A DNA stretch of 64,000 nt. It comes from Crotalaria pallida (taxonomy: Eukaryota; Streptophyta; Magnoliopsida; Fabales; Fabaceae). Made by a program: the position numbers and the translations under genes. Positions 1 to 9,946 of the stretch are shown piece after piece (position 1 is the stretch's first letter; each line of letters opens with the position of its first letter). Under the pieces are notes generated by a model that did no database searches, was not told the origin of the DNA, and saw only the letters and a list, made by a program, of their open reading frames with translations. The stretch covers positions 77,899,501 to 77,963,500 of the forward strand of contig CM075655.1 of the NCBI GenBank assembly GCA_037953625.1. Reading direction: 5' to 3'.

Positions 1-2
1 CA

Positions 3-478
3 GCTTTGGAAGTAGCTGCGTCTGCGGGCAATGTTATAGAAGTGTTGGATGTAGAGAGTTTGACAGAAAATTTGATGAGAATATTGATTAGATTAGATGA
101 GATTTCAGCTGAGGGAGAGTTGAAAAAGCAGAGAAGAGAGCAGGTAATTAATTAACTTCAATTTTTTTTTAATAACCGCAATAAATCAATTGCATTTACT
201 TAATTACTTGCGTCATTTATGTTATGCTTTTTGGAAAATTTTATGTGAAGGTTAAGAATGTTCAAAAGCACATTGAGACTCTTGATATGTTGAAGATGCC
301 AAATCCAAAGTCTATTCCCCAAAAAAGTGAAGAAAACATTCAAACTAAGAACAAGGTGCATTGTGGTGTTGAAAAGCAGCACATAGAACTAGTAGAGCAA
401 AGTCATAAGAAGCTGCAGCAACCAATAAAACATTCGGACTCAGTTGTGGTAACAACAAAATGGGAAACTTTTGATTAA
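3..478 (+). CDS. BAG-domain cochaperone, last two exons (5' part outside window)
   Basis: Two coding pieces join cleanly. The first is 3-143, ending in CAG before a GT donor (GTAATTAAT). The second is 251-478, after the acceptor TGTGAAG, in phase 0, ending in TAA at 476-478. The joined C-terminal part is about 122 residues. Across the junction it reads as the amphipathic helices of a BAG domain: LMRILIRLDEI, a run of Arg/Lys/Glu ending RREQ, then VKNVQKHIETLDML. BAG domains bind the nucleotide-binding domain of Hsp70/Hsc70 and promote nucleotide exchange. The tail after the domain is short, charged, Gln/Lys-rich and has no recognisable motif. Plant BAG proteins with a C-terminal BAG domain and an intron within it are a reasonable match, but the N-terminus that would separate BAG1-4-like (ubiquitin domain) from BAG5-8-like (IQ motif) types lies outside the window. 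The family call is fairly secure; the subtype is not. Confidence 0.6.
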
Positions 479-758
479 GGCTTTAAGTTTGCAACAGAAA
501 TGCCTCACACATTATAAGAGTGCATTCAAAGAGTGAATTTAGTGAGTCATTTAGATCATTAAATGCGAGCGTTGGTTACCGGTTTCTCTTATTACCGTTT
601 TCTTTTTTTTTTCTTACCTTGACTAAATAAATTCTTTTAACGGCTTCCTATTATAAAAATGGTAGGGCTGCAATTTAATTCTAGAGATTAGTCCTTACCA
701 AAGGGTGCATGATGTTTCATTTTCCTATTTGCCTTTTATCCTATTTGCCTTTTATGCT
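479..758 (+). other. 3' flank / probable 3' UTR of the BAG gene
   Basis: Non-coding. AATAAA-like signals lie near 625-635 after a long T tract, which suits a 3' end for the upstream gene. The rest holds no ORF or repeat that I recognise up to the hAT target duplication at 759. Confidence 0.35.
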
Positions 759-766
759 GCTATGCC

Positions 767-1679
767 TAGCGATGTCAATTTCAAATGGGGATCCCCGCTG
801 GGACTGTCCCGTTTGGGGCCCCACGAGCGGGGATTTTTCCCTGTGGGGACGGGGATGGGGGAGAAATTCTCCCCAGGATAATTTCAGGGCGGGAATGGGA
901 TTTGTTCCCCCGTTCCCGAACATTTACACATATGTTTTTATAAATTTATTTGTATAAAGATTTAATATTAGGTGTTTTTGTAATTTCAAATTTATTATAA
1001 TAATAATTTTAAAAAATACATTAGACTGCTGAATTAAAAAGTTAGAATAAAAAATTAGAAATTCAGAAATTAGATGCCCTATATATTATCCTACATCTTC
1101 TCGTTCTTCTTCATTCTATACTTTCTCCACTCCCTTCTCTCTTCTACTGTTTTACAGACTACAGTTCTACGAATTTAAAGCAACAATGCGTCTAGTGAAA
1201 ACCTCAGCCACATTGTTGAAAGCAAAAATCAACTATGAATTTAAAGTTTTTTTTATTGAAATATTATTTCAGTTTGTAATTTTGCTTTAATCTCAATTTT
1301 GATGACACTTTTGGATTTCTTAAATGTTTTGTATATGTGGATGACAAAGCTATCATTTAATATCTTTGTTTAGTTTTATCATATTTTTTGATTGAATTTT
1401 TTGAATTTTAATGATTATTTTTTCTACGATATACAGGTTTAAAAATTCTATTCAGCATGGTTAATTTTTTATCTGATCATATTAAAGCTATGAAACTTTT
1501 TAAATATTTCGCATATGTTTAGGTTCCCCGTGGATATCCGTGGGGTGGTGGGGAATGGGGACGGGGAATCATCTCTTCCCAGGATGGGGTTTGGGAATGG
1601 GAATATGGGAGAAATGAAATCCGAGAATGGAAAATGGGAAAGTACTTCACGCCTATTCCCCGCCCCGTTGACATCCCTA
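767..1679. mobile_element. Non-autonomous hAT-like DNA transposon (about 0.9 kb)
   Basis: The left end TAGCGATGTCAA matches the inverted right end (TAGGGATGTCAA on the other strand) at 11 of 12 positions. Both ends are followed by G-rich subterminal sequence of the GGGGANNGGGAAT type, a common look for plant hAT elements. The flanks GCTATGCC (759-766) and GCTATACT (1680-1687) are an 8 bp target duplication with two mismatches, the right length for hAT. The AT-rich interior has no transposase ORF. Short ORFs on both strands near the ends only reflect the G-rich repeats. Confidence 0.75.
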
Positions 1680-1964
1680 GCTATACTCATGTCTATATTA
1701 TGTGCACACATAGACAGCCAAATAGCTAATTCTCAGCCCCTTTGTTCATAAAAAAAAACAAATAGCTAATTCTGCTAGCATAAATGGTTTTGGCCAAAAT
1801 ATTGAAGATTCTAATAATTTTTTAATGATATATTTGACTACTATGAATATGATATTCAATGCTTTGCATGTTTCTGTTAGATACATTTATTTGTTTTTTT
1901 TATTAAATATTCCATTAAGAGAATTATTTTAAGTATATTTTAGTGGATATAACATAGAACTCGA

Positions 1965-1966
<2 letters not shown>

Positions 1967-2016
<50 letters not shown>
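1967..2016. repeat. (ATA)n microsatellite
   Basis: About 16 uninterrupted ATA/AAT units. It lies in 480 bases (1688-2165) of otherwise featureless AT-rich intergenic sequence. Confidence 0.95.
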
Positions 2017-2017
<1 letters not shown>

Positions 2018-2165
2018 GACATAACGTGCTTTCAGAGTTTATTAGAGTTATGATGAAATTTTGAAGTTAAAATTTTGTATGCTGAAATAAGTTTTATATC
2101 ATTATATATAAACAGGGTAAATTTTGTGATTAGCTTCTATATAAAATATTTTGGCCAACTTTAGT

Positions 2166-2267
2166 TTTTTTTGTTTACATGGGAGGTCTGGGACTAGAAT
2201 CCATGACCTGGGGGAGGGGAAAATCCTAAGTGTCCCTGCAGCCACCGACTGGGCTGTCTTACGCGGA
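2166..2267 (-). mobile_element. tRNA-derived SINE relic
   Basis: On the minus strand there is an A-box-like AGCCCAGTCGG (complement of about 2245-2255). About 40 bases further on is a weak B-box-like GATTCTAGTCC (complement of about 2192-2202), then a short A-rich tail (AACAAAAAAAAC). The order, spacing and tail fit a truncated plant SINE. The B box matches the consensus at only about 8 of 11 positions, and the head is flanked by a long homopolymer rather than a clear target duplication, so the call is tentative. Confidence 0.4.
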
Positions 2268-2566
2268 TTTTTTTTTTTTTTTTAAGTTGAACAATTTTGA
2301 CCATCAATTTTAACCATAATATGATGATGTAGTTAATGGTAATCTTTCTCAATATGCGTCAGATTATTTTTTATTTTAATTTTTTTATTTAATTAAGTTA
2401 AATATTTTAAAAAAATACACAAAATTCAAAAATAAATAAAAAATAATTATGTGATTGACATGTATTAAAAGGGAAAAATGTTAATTATCTGGGCAACATT
2501 GACATGTGCCACCGTTGCATTAAAATAAACGAAAACCTTTTTTTTTTCAAAAACTAATCACAAAAC

Positions 2567-2838
2567 TAATGCTTCCTCCGTTCCCTAATTATAAAGCCTC
2601 TTTGGAGAATTTCACGTCCATTAATAAAGTGAAATGATTTAGTTAATTGTATTGGAAATGTGAACTTTTTATATGTAATTTCAAAATTACCCCTATTAAT
2701 ATTATTGGGAATCTAAAAAGTGTTAAATAATTTGTGGAAAAAAGTAATTAATGATCATTAAAAATTGGTATGAGACTTTATAAATAAGAACAAAATAAAA
2801 ATGTCAAGAGAGCTTTATATTTACGGACGGAGCTAGTA
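2567..2838. mobile_element. Stowaway-like MITE (Tc1/mariner type)
   Basis: About 270 bp bounded by TA on both sides. The left end (GCTTCCTCCGTTCCCTAATTATAAAGCC) is inversely matched by the right end (GCTTTATATTTACGGACGGAGC). CTCCGTNCC followed by TATAAAG is the typical Stowaway terminus. There is no coding capacity. Confidence 0.7.
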
Positions 2839-3169
2839 CCATTTACATGACTGAGGTTAACCAATTTTCTAGGTAAAAAGAAAATTTATTTGAAGTCATC
2901 TCTGTCCTTGATCGATTTAATTCCTCGCTCTTTTGTCGGTGATGAGTGATGGCTGAGGTTAGCTGTGAGTATATTTCTTTGATACAGATGGGGTAGGGAC
3001 CATACAATCAATCATAGCCTTAACTATATACAGAAGGGTATTAATATTTAGTTGAATATTTTTTGCTGCTTGCTTTGATTATTCTTCCACCTGGCCAATC
3101 ACTCATGAGTCGACTCAACTTATTCATTTTTTTTAAAAATTTTTTATTGATACGTATTGTTTATAGAAC
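2839..3169. other. Intergenic, nothing recognised
   Basis: AT-rich sequence between the Stowaway-like MITE and the SINE target duplication. No ORF, inverted repeat or known motif was seen. Confidence 0.4.
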
Positions 3170-3228
3170 ATCAAATATGCTAAATCTAACGTAAGGTTAT
3201 CAAGTGATAGCTTATTTGGTTCCTTAAT

Positions 3229-3860
3229 TGTAGGGTCTGTCGATCACATGCGGACCCGAGTCTCAGCAAAGGATTCATCTAAAGGCATTTTGTTCGGGTT
3301 ACCTGTCCTGAAAGTCCTTCGCTTGGACTCATGGGATCCGAGCATACAAGAGGGTCAGGCTCGGACTTGACGGAACCGAGCCTTACGATCGGTCCCCAAT
3401 CCATCAAGCTCGGGACTTTAGGACCGAGACATATCGTCGGCTCGTGGATAAGCTTAGGCTCCCCGAGGCTTCTTATCCCTTCCGCAAATCTCTCCTAGAT
3501 TCTCGCAACAGCCTAGACATGAGATCTTCAGCTAATCCTATCCAGATTCTAGAAACATAATTGTCCGATATTATCTCACAGAATCCTGGTTCAGTACAAC
3601 TCTGATACAAGACCCAAAGGGCCCATATCAGCCTCCTCCAAACCCTATAAATAGCTCATCACAGCTAGGGTTTCAGGTAAGTACTCTCATCCCTAAGTTG
3701 ACACTCTATACACACACGTTGACTAGGGAGATCCTGCTTTTCCCAACTGGAACTGCAGAAATACCATAAGTCATACATCAATACTCAATCCTCCTTGGGC
3801 TCCTGGTTGCCATAATCTTGAGCACTTAGAGGGTTAAGAACATATAGTGATTAGGACACT
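3229..3860 (+). repeat. 5' LTR of the Tat-like element
   Basis: Direct repeat of 6804-7436, differing by scattered substitutions and single-base indels. It contains the TATA box at 3646-3653. Confidence 0.9.
3646..3653 (+). promoter_or_regulatory. TATA box of the Tat-like LTR
   Basis: TATAAATA, followed by GCTCATCACAGCTAGGG. It is conserved in the other LTR at 7221-7228. Position within the LTR suggests U3 ends a few tens of bases downstream. Confidence 0.7.
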
Positions 3861-3865
3861 ACATC

Positions 3866-3883
3866 TGGCGCCGTCTGTGGGAA
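3866..3883 (+). other. Primer-binding site
   Basis: TGGCGCCGTCTGTGGGAA starts five bases after the 5' LTR. This is the common primer-binding site form of plant Tat-lineage elements. Confidence 0.85.
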
Positions 3884-3916
3884 CGAATAACTAATATTCC
3901 CACATCCACTGTTTTA

Positions 3917-5210
3917 ATGGCAAACAACAACGTTAATGAAAGAGATCTCCGCCGTCGCCTCCGTGGGAGGCCACCCAAAAACGGAAGAGGAAATATCAAG
4001 GACAGGATCACTCTGGGAGGGCCCTCAGAAGGCAATCAGGCTCCTCCTGTTAACCCTTCCCCTCCAGTTCCTCCTGAAAACCCCCTTCCGGTACAGCCTA
4101 ATATCCCTCCCCTTATTGAAGGCGGCGGAGGACGATCTAACTCTCACACTGTTCCTGATGGTCATGTTTCAGAGTGGTGTGATACTGCAGATTCTGGACC
4201 ACACGTGTCTCGAAGGGCCCCTTCTGGATCACGAACTGATGAGGCCTGTCGAAGAGAGCGTTTCGCTCATCATGATCATTCTCGAGCCGATAGATCCCAA
4301 AGAGAAGTACCTCACTTGACGAGGGGCCACTTTGGAACGCTTCAAGGTGGACCACGTTCTACTGAAACTGAGGGCAGGTCTTACATGACTACCTCTTCGG
4401 CTCGAAGGCGAGAAGAGTCAATCATGGAAATTCTAAGAACTCAGACTTCCTTGATCGAGAAATAGAATCAGGCTATTGCTGCTCTTCAGCAGCAGAGCAT
4501 GTCAAGAACAGCCGAGCAAAGCCCTCGCGTGGCTTCCGGCAACCCAAGCAATCTCCCTCCTCCCCCACCTTTCAACCCGAACGTGGTTCCCGAGCGTATT
4601 ACCGGGGAACCTCATCCTGGCCATCCTTTCACAGTAGAAATCATGGCATACCAAACCCCGCAAACTTATGTAGGACATCAAATTATTCCTCGCTATACCG
4701 GGAAAACCGATCCGATGGACCATATTGCGACTTACGAATCCTTCATGATGTTTTATGGAGGAGGGGACTTCATGAAATGCCGCGCTTTCTCAATGACTTT
4801 GGGCTCGACACCCTTACGGTGGTTCAATTCCCTACCTTCAAATTCAATTCACTCTTGGGCTGAACTCAGAAGAACGTTCTTGAATAGGTACACTGCCAGT
4901 ATGTCACAACCAAAATCCGATAACTCATTAGCTGGAGATGCACAGAGACCAGACGAGTCTCTACGAGACTATTTAGCTCGGTATCAACAAGTGGCTAGTG
5001 GCATACCGGGTTTACAATCTTCTGGAGTATATGTTCTCTTGCTTACTCAAGGATTACAAGACAGAGATTTTAAGGATTCTTTGATAGGAGAACCGCATAA
5101 GGATATGGCTGAGCTCAGGGAAAGGTCCAGAAAGTTTTAAATTTGGAAGAGTTTCACAGAATCAGTACTGCGGCGCTTTGTAAGGAAGAGCGTCAAGAGC
5201 AGCGTCATCT
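3917..5210 (+). pseudogene. Retrotransposon gag (Tat type), nonsense plus frameshift
   Basis: It starts with ATG at 3917 and reads about 180 residues of basic and proline-rich sequence, then meets an in-frame TAG at 4463-4465 where a Gln is likely. The same frame continues to 5140. The stretch from about 4600 to 5100 has the core of plant Ty3 Gag: HPFTVEIMAYQTP, then a YTGKTDPMDHI block, FSMTLGSTPLRWFNSLP, SIHSWAELRRTFLNRY, and SLRDYLARYQQV. Near 5125 the frame shifts, and the expected LEEF-type continuation is readable in another frame up to about 5209. There the coding sense stops abruptly at TGTAACAC. Gag would form the particle and bind RNA. No zinc knuckle is reached. Confidence 0.8.
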
Positions 5211-6510
5211 GTAACACTCTCACTTTTATTAGATAATCTTAGGTTTTATTAAAATCGGAGTTTGAAAATTTCTTTTTAACACCTAAATTCCTTTAAAAGG
5301 GTTTTACGAAAATCCGGCAGAGTTTCCTCTGTTTTCCGGACTTCCCAAAAATTTTCTTCGAAAAACCTGTCAGTCCAGAATTGTTTAAAAACATAAACAA
5401 CAACAGTTTAAAAGTCATAACAAATCCTAATTCCCGATTGGTACAAGTTTCAGGGCAAGTTACTAATTCATATTATAAATTACATTAAATAATTATAACC
5501 TCAAAATATGTAAAATACATTCCACGTAGCCGACCCTTCAGCAAGATGCAATTAATCATGTGAAAAGATGATTCAAACTATCCGTCGTAAGCAAAGAGTG
5601 GCTCGTTCCGAGTACTTCTCGATCGAAAGTTCCGTCATACTCCGCATGGTTGGGTGGCAAAGGGAATTCTTCGGGATGAGTCACACACCTGCGCTCCACC
5701 ATATCTGGGGAAAATGTAAAAGGCTCGGCGTTAGCATTTTTCATAACAGACGTTTTAATTCTAAACCTAAGGCCGAGCCTTGGACCTTTTCCCCCCACTC
5801 TCATAGGTTCTCCCCAAAACTCTTTCCCTCTGGTAAAGCACTCTGGGCTAGTCCTAACCTGAGCCCGACGCTCGGCAAACCTATAAGCCAATAGCCACCT
5901 ACTTTCCTCTGCGGGATCGGAAGGATACTCCGTGGTCAAAGGTTCTACCTCGGATGACTCGTTTACCCTTTCAACGCAAGGGGGGTAGGAGGATTTACAG
6001 TTCTATTACCAGTATTAGCAGTGTCACAAATAGTTTCTAAAGGAGCGGATTCAACTTCATAATCCCCAGAACCCCTAGAGGAACTAGAATCACTGGAAGG
6101 TTCTTCGCCTAATCTCTCACAGAGTTCGTGGTAAACCCTCCTCTAGTATCTCTAACCCCTCATAATTGAGAAATCATAGTACCAAACCCTTTAACTACCA
6201 ACCTAGAACTAAAACCCCAAATCCCTGCAAAACCCAGAAAAAGCAAAACCCTCTCAAAAAGAAGAAATGACAGAACCGGAAGTAGTCGTTTGAGTTAGAA
6301 AGGAAGAAAAGATTACCTGTTTTTGGTTGTTGCTTGATCTTTGTGGAAGAGTTTGATTGCGATGATTGACCGTGAATGCGTCAAGGAAATGCACAGAAAT
6401 GTGTTTGGAGTTAGAGAGTGAAGAAGGTTTCTGGTTTATGAAATTGCAAATGAGTGAAAGTTGAAGGGTATGAACAAAGGGTTCAAATACAAAACCCCTC
6501 AACTTCCCTC
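5211..6510 (-). mobile_element. Reverse-oriented LTR-like block inside the Tat-like element
   Basis: TGTAACACTC breaks into gag at 5211. Read on the minus strand, the first 200 bases look like the 3' end of the long-LTR families elsewhere in the window: a CTGGACTGACAGG motif, then AAGTCCG, GAGGAAACTCTG, and GTGTTACA as last bases (compare 44740-44869). Further in are a minus-strand ORF and, near 6500, a promoter-like start with a 5' leader. A splice-donor-like CAG/GTAATC lies at 6315-6317 and an acceptor-like TTTTGCAG near 6225. The other end of the block and its target duplication were not found. The alternative is an antisense gene native to this Tat-like family. Confidence 0.45.
5556..6120 (-). 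pseudogene. Minus-strand ORF of unknown function in the LTR-like block
   Basis: The open part 5556-5939 encodes about 127 residues. It includes WLLAYRFAERRAQVR, a Gly/Arg-rich stretch, and a C-terminus with THPEEFPLPPNHAEYDGTF. Upstream, in another frame, lies a Ser/Glu-rich acidic segment (LGEEPSSDSSSSRGSGDYE, about 6060-6120). The likely reading frame is therefore broken near 5960 and again upstream. Its stop is about 345 bases from the LTR-like end at 5211, nearly the same spacing as the F3 LTR ORF (353 bases). I do not recognise the family. It could be an LTR-borne gene, an antisense ORF of the kind reported for Tat elements, or a captured host gene. Confidence 0.4.
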
Positions 6511-6790
6511 CTTCCACGATGCGCCGGTTGGGCCAAAGGCCCATTAACCCACTCAGCCACCCACAGGGAAAGACGTGGCAATTATTGGAGTTACTTTTTC
6601 AATGTTCAAAATTTGGAATGATTTGGCACCACTTCCAAGGACACGTGTCGTACCCAAAGAACTTAAAACGTCACCTCGAACATGCTACATGGTTAAGGCT
6701 GGAAACAGTTGTCACGCACTTCTGAACCAAGACATGCTAAAGGTCAACCCTAGCCACTTGTTACCTCGTCACAGACTTTCCAAGTCTTAC

Positions 6791-6803
6791 GAGTTGGGGG
6801 GCT
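6791..6803 (+). other. Polypurine tract of the Tat-like element
   Basis: GAGTTGGGGGGCT directly precedes the TG of the 3' LTR, the expected place for plus-strand priming. Confidence 0.75.
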
Positions 6804-7436
6804 TGTAGGGTCTGCCGACCACATACGGACCCGAGTCTCAGCAAAGGGTTCATCTAAGGGCATTTTGCTCGGGTTACCTGTCCTGAAAGTCCTTCGCTCG
6901 GACTCATGGGATCCGAGCATACAAGACGGCCAGGCTCGGACTTGATGGAACCGAGCCTTACGATCGGTCCCCATTCCATCAGGCTCGGGACTTTAGGACC
7001 GAGACATATCGTCGGCTCATGGATAAGCTTAGGCTCCTCGAGGCTTCTTATCCCTTCCACAAATCTCTCCTAGATTCTCGCAATAGCCTAGACATGAGAT
7101 CTTCAGCTGATCCTATCCAGATTCTAGAAGCATAATTGTCCGATATTATCTCACAGAATCCTGGTTCAGCACAACTCTGATACAGGGCCCAAAGGGCCCA
7201 TATCAGCCTCCTCCAAACCCTATAAATAGCTCATCACAGCTAGGGTTTCAGGTAAGTACTCTCATCTCTAAGTTGACACTCTATACACACACGTTGACTA
7301 GGGAGATCCTGCTTTTCCCACCTGGAACTGCAGAAATACCATAAGGCATACATCAATACTCAATCCTCTCTTGGGCTCCTGGTTGCCATAATCTTGAGCA
7401 CTTAGAGGGTTAAGAACATATAGTGATTAGGACACT
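6804..7436 (+). repeat. 3' LTR of the Tat-like element
   Basis: Direct repeat of 3229-3860, including TATAAATA at 7221-7228. The last bases GGACACT are shared with the 5' LTR before the sequences diverge. Confidence 0.9.
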
Positions 7437-7604
7437 TTATTAAGTAATTGGTTTTGAATTCGAGCCTTGGATATGGAACAATCCCCGCTTGGAGACCCCT
7501 ACCACTTGGTGCGAACTCAGTTGGGTCGGATCGAATGAATCGAATTCTGGGCAAATCAGATACGGGTACCAGTTGATGTACATCAAAAATCAAATATGCT
7601 AAAT

Positions 7605-7896
7605 GTTTGGGTGTACCATATATTAATTGGATAATTTTTTATATTTGAAATCTGTAATATAAATAATATATATAAGTTTAGTAAGTTTATAACTATGAAT
7701 ATTAATAATGAATTTATTTGTAAATTGCACTTAAGGACTTTTTACTAATAAATAATATATAATTAATTATATATTATTATTTTGAATTATTTATGCTATA
7801 ATTTTTTTTTTAAAAATTCATAAATTCTAATTTTACTACATTATCATGTACTTTAAAAAAATCAATAAAAGATAATCACAATTTTTTAAAACTTAT
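7605..7896. other. AT-rich intergenic, nothing recognised
   Basis: Very AT-rich sequence after the SINE target duplication, with no ORF or repeat call. Confidence 0.4.
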
Positions 7897-8916
7897 TTAT
7901 GGTAGGAAATGGTCTGTTTCTACGTGCCATCTTTTAGTAGATAAGGTGACTAGGAGGATTAATTTATGGAAAACCAAGAATTTGTCGTATCAGGGCAGGT
8001 GTTGTCTTATAAACTCTGTGCTCATGAGTTTTCATTCTTATTGGGCTACTGTTTTTATTGTTCTGAAAACTGTGTTGCTTGAAATTGAGAAGATTTGTAG
8101 AGGTTTTCTTTCGGGGAAGCAGGAAACAGGTCATTATTCTGCTAATGTTGCTTGGGATTCTGTTTGTAAATCCAAAAAGTATGGTGGGTTGAGTATCAAG
8201 GATAGTTGCACTTGGAATCTTGCAGAGGTCTAGGATTTGGCAATGAAGAAGGATACGCTATGGGTGAGATGGATGCATTCGGTGTATATAAAGGAGCAAG
8301 ATTTCTGGCATTGCGTTTCATCTCAGGGATCTGGATGGCACTGGAAGCAGATTCTAAAAGTCAGGGATAAATTAAAACCAGGATATGTAATGATGCTTGG
8401 AGTAAGACTCAGGATGTCATGTACACGGTCAACAGTGGTTACTTATTTCTTAAAAACCAGCAAGGGATCTTTTCGTTGCATAAAATGGTTTTGAACAGTA
8501 TGAATGTACAAAACATACATTGTTTTATTGCATGGCTTGCTACTCTTGGGAAACTCCAAACTCTGGACATGTTATGTTTTATGACTATTCATAATCATTG
8601 TTGTTTATTTCTATCTGCTGCTGAGTCTAGGAGTCATTTATTTTTTGAATGTAATTGGAGTTGTAGTCTCCCTAACTACTGTTGTCTCTGGATAGGAATT
8701 GACAGGTATCCTTACAAGTATAACAACTGGACAAGGTGGATCTGCCATGCTTTCAGGGATAAGGTCTGCCGCAAATGTGTTTTTGCTATGTTTGCAGCTT
8801 TGATTTATCACATATGGGAGGAAAGGAATCATCGCACTTTTAAGAACCAGAAGAGGAGCTTGCATTTTATTTTCAGTATTATTAGGAGAGAGATTACTCA
8901 TAGGATTATTTTTTGA
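7897..8916 (+). pseudogene. LINE (plant L1) ORF2 fragment: end of RT and zf-RVT region
   Basis: Translation starts abruptly inside the post-RT region. It continues as NLWKTKNLSYQGRCCLINSV, the familiar LSYQGR block of plant L1 ORF2, and a YGGLSIKD block follows. There is a TAG at 8231 and a frameshift near 8380-8420. Then comes the C-terminal zinc-finger reverse-transcriptase region with SRSHLFFECNWS and IWEERNHRTF. It is closely related to the LINEs at 39 kb and 56 kb. Both the 5' end and the usual 3' UTR are missing, the latter apparently cut by the foldback repeat starting about 8908. Confidence 0.85.
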
Positions 8917-9125
8917 GTAATTTTGGTCCTTTATCATTTTAAAAGGATTCAGTTTGGTCCTTCCGTTGAAAAAATATTAGATTTCACCAGAATATTCTGG
9001 AATATTCTAGGGATGAGAGGGAATATTCCAGAATATTCTGGTGCAATCTAACATTTTTGTGACGGAAGAACCAAACTGAACCTTTTACAAAAAAAATAAA
9101 GGACCAAAATTATTCAAAAAAATAA
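8908..9125. repeat. Foldback (inverted-repeat) element
   Basis: Two arms of about 100 bases pair with each other around a loop of about 12 bases (TAGGGATGAGAG, near 9000-9012). The outer parts match as TTTTGAGTAATTTTGGTCC, and the inner arm ends as CAGAATATTCTGGAATATTC. There is no coding sequence and no clean target duplication, so the transposon class is open. It abuts the LINE fragment and the F3 fragment. Confidence 0.7.
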
Positions 9126-9302
9126 TAAAGGGCCAAAGTGAATCTTGAAAATAAGATAAAGGATGCAGTTAAGCCCAAAACAAATAAGGAATTAATTCAA
9201 GAGTAAAATAAAATTCAAATTTTGAAAATATATCAGAATCAATTATGTAAAACAAATATGGAAACATTTAAGATTGATTCTGTCATGGGTTTCAATAAAA
9301 CT

Positions 9303-9535
9303 TAAAGGTAATCGATTACTTGAAGAAGGTAATCGATTATCTCCCTTCTGTGAAAAACAATGAAATTCATTTTTAAGAAAGTAATCGATTATTTAAAACA
9401 ATGTAATCGATTATCAACCTCCTAAGAAGCAGGTAATTGATTATTAAAATAGGTAATCGATTATTTTCAATTAAAACTCTCAGGTCACAACTCAGAAACA
9501 TAGTAATCGATTATCCAGGAGAGGAATCGATTACT
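9303..9535. repeat. Cluster of GTAATCGATTAC-type dyads (F3)
   Basis: Eight sites over 230 bases, mostly GTAATCGATTA(C/T), one altered to GTAATTGATTA. GTAATCGATTAC at 9308-9319 is a perfect palindrome. Spacing is irregular (about 15-45 bases), so this is not a simple tandem repeat. Confidence 0.85.
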
Positions 9536-9946
9536 TCTTCTTATTTTCATAAAAATGATTTTCTAAAGCAGAATAAGTAACCTTAGGTTTTCAAAAACAC
9601 TTTTAACTGAAAATCTAACTTTAAAAAAGGATTTCGTAAAAGTTCTTTTCTTCTCCTTCAATGAAAATACCTTGGCCTTATGAATTTGGAAAAGATTAAA
9701 CGTTCATTACCTTACAATGATACCTATGGATAAAGCTATTCTAAGGCTATTTGCTTCAAACTTGAGCTTGAATGCACTTGATGCTTGAATGAGCTTGTTT
9801 TTTATCATCGAAACCATCTTCTAGAAATCTTCTAGCATAACTATCTACGTCCTTTTGGGAAAGCTTGACTTCCAACAGGATCCGGTCAAGTTTGCCTTTG
9901 GCGGTCAGTGGGAGGTGAACCGTCAAGGCTGGGAATGGAGAGGTAG

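Larger units (their letters stand above)
3229..7436 (+). mobile_element. Tat-like Ty3/gypsy retrotransposon, gag only (non-autonomous, 4.2 kb)
   Basis: Two near-identical LTRs of about 630 bp (3229-3860 and 6804-7436) both begin TGTAGGGTCTG. A primer-binding site TGGCGCCGTCTGTGGGAA follows the first, and a G-rich polypurine tract precedes the second. A broken gag is present, but there is no protease, reverse transcriptase, RNase H or integrase, so any movement would have needed enzymes in trans. The exact right end is uncertain. The left flank TTAAT has near-matches TTATT (7437-7441) or TTAAG (7440-7444), so the target duplication is imperfect. The element sits inside a SINE and contains a reverse-oriented LTR-like block from 5211. 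Confidence 0.85.
3186..7588 (+). mobile_element. SINE split by the Tat-like element (3186-3228 plus about 7437-7588)
   Basis: The two halves flank the Tat-like retrotransposon. The left half carries an A-box-like stretch (TATCAAGTGATAGCTTATTTGG). The right half carries a B-box-like AATTCGAGCCT followed by about 130 bases ending in CATCAAAA. Decisively, the 16 bp ATCAAATATGCTAAAT stands just outside the left half (3170-3185) and again just outside the right half (7589-7604). That is a perfect target duplication for an element of about 195 bp once the retrotransposon is removed. SINE identity rests on size, box-like motifs and the long direct repeat. Confidence 0.65.

Noticed and set aside
741..957. 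Overlapping ORFs on both strands
   Set aside because: Produced by the G-rich subterminal repeats of the hAT-like element.
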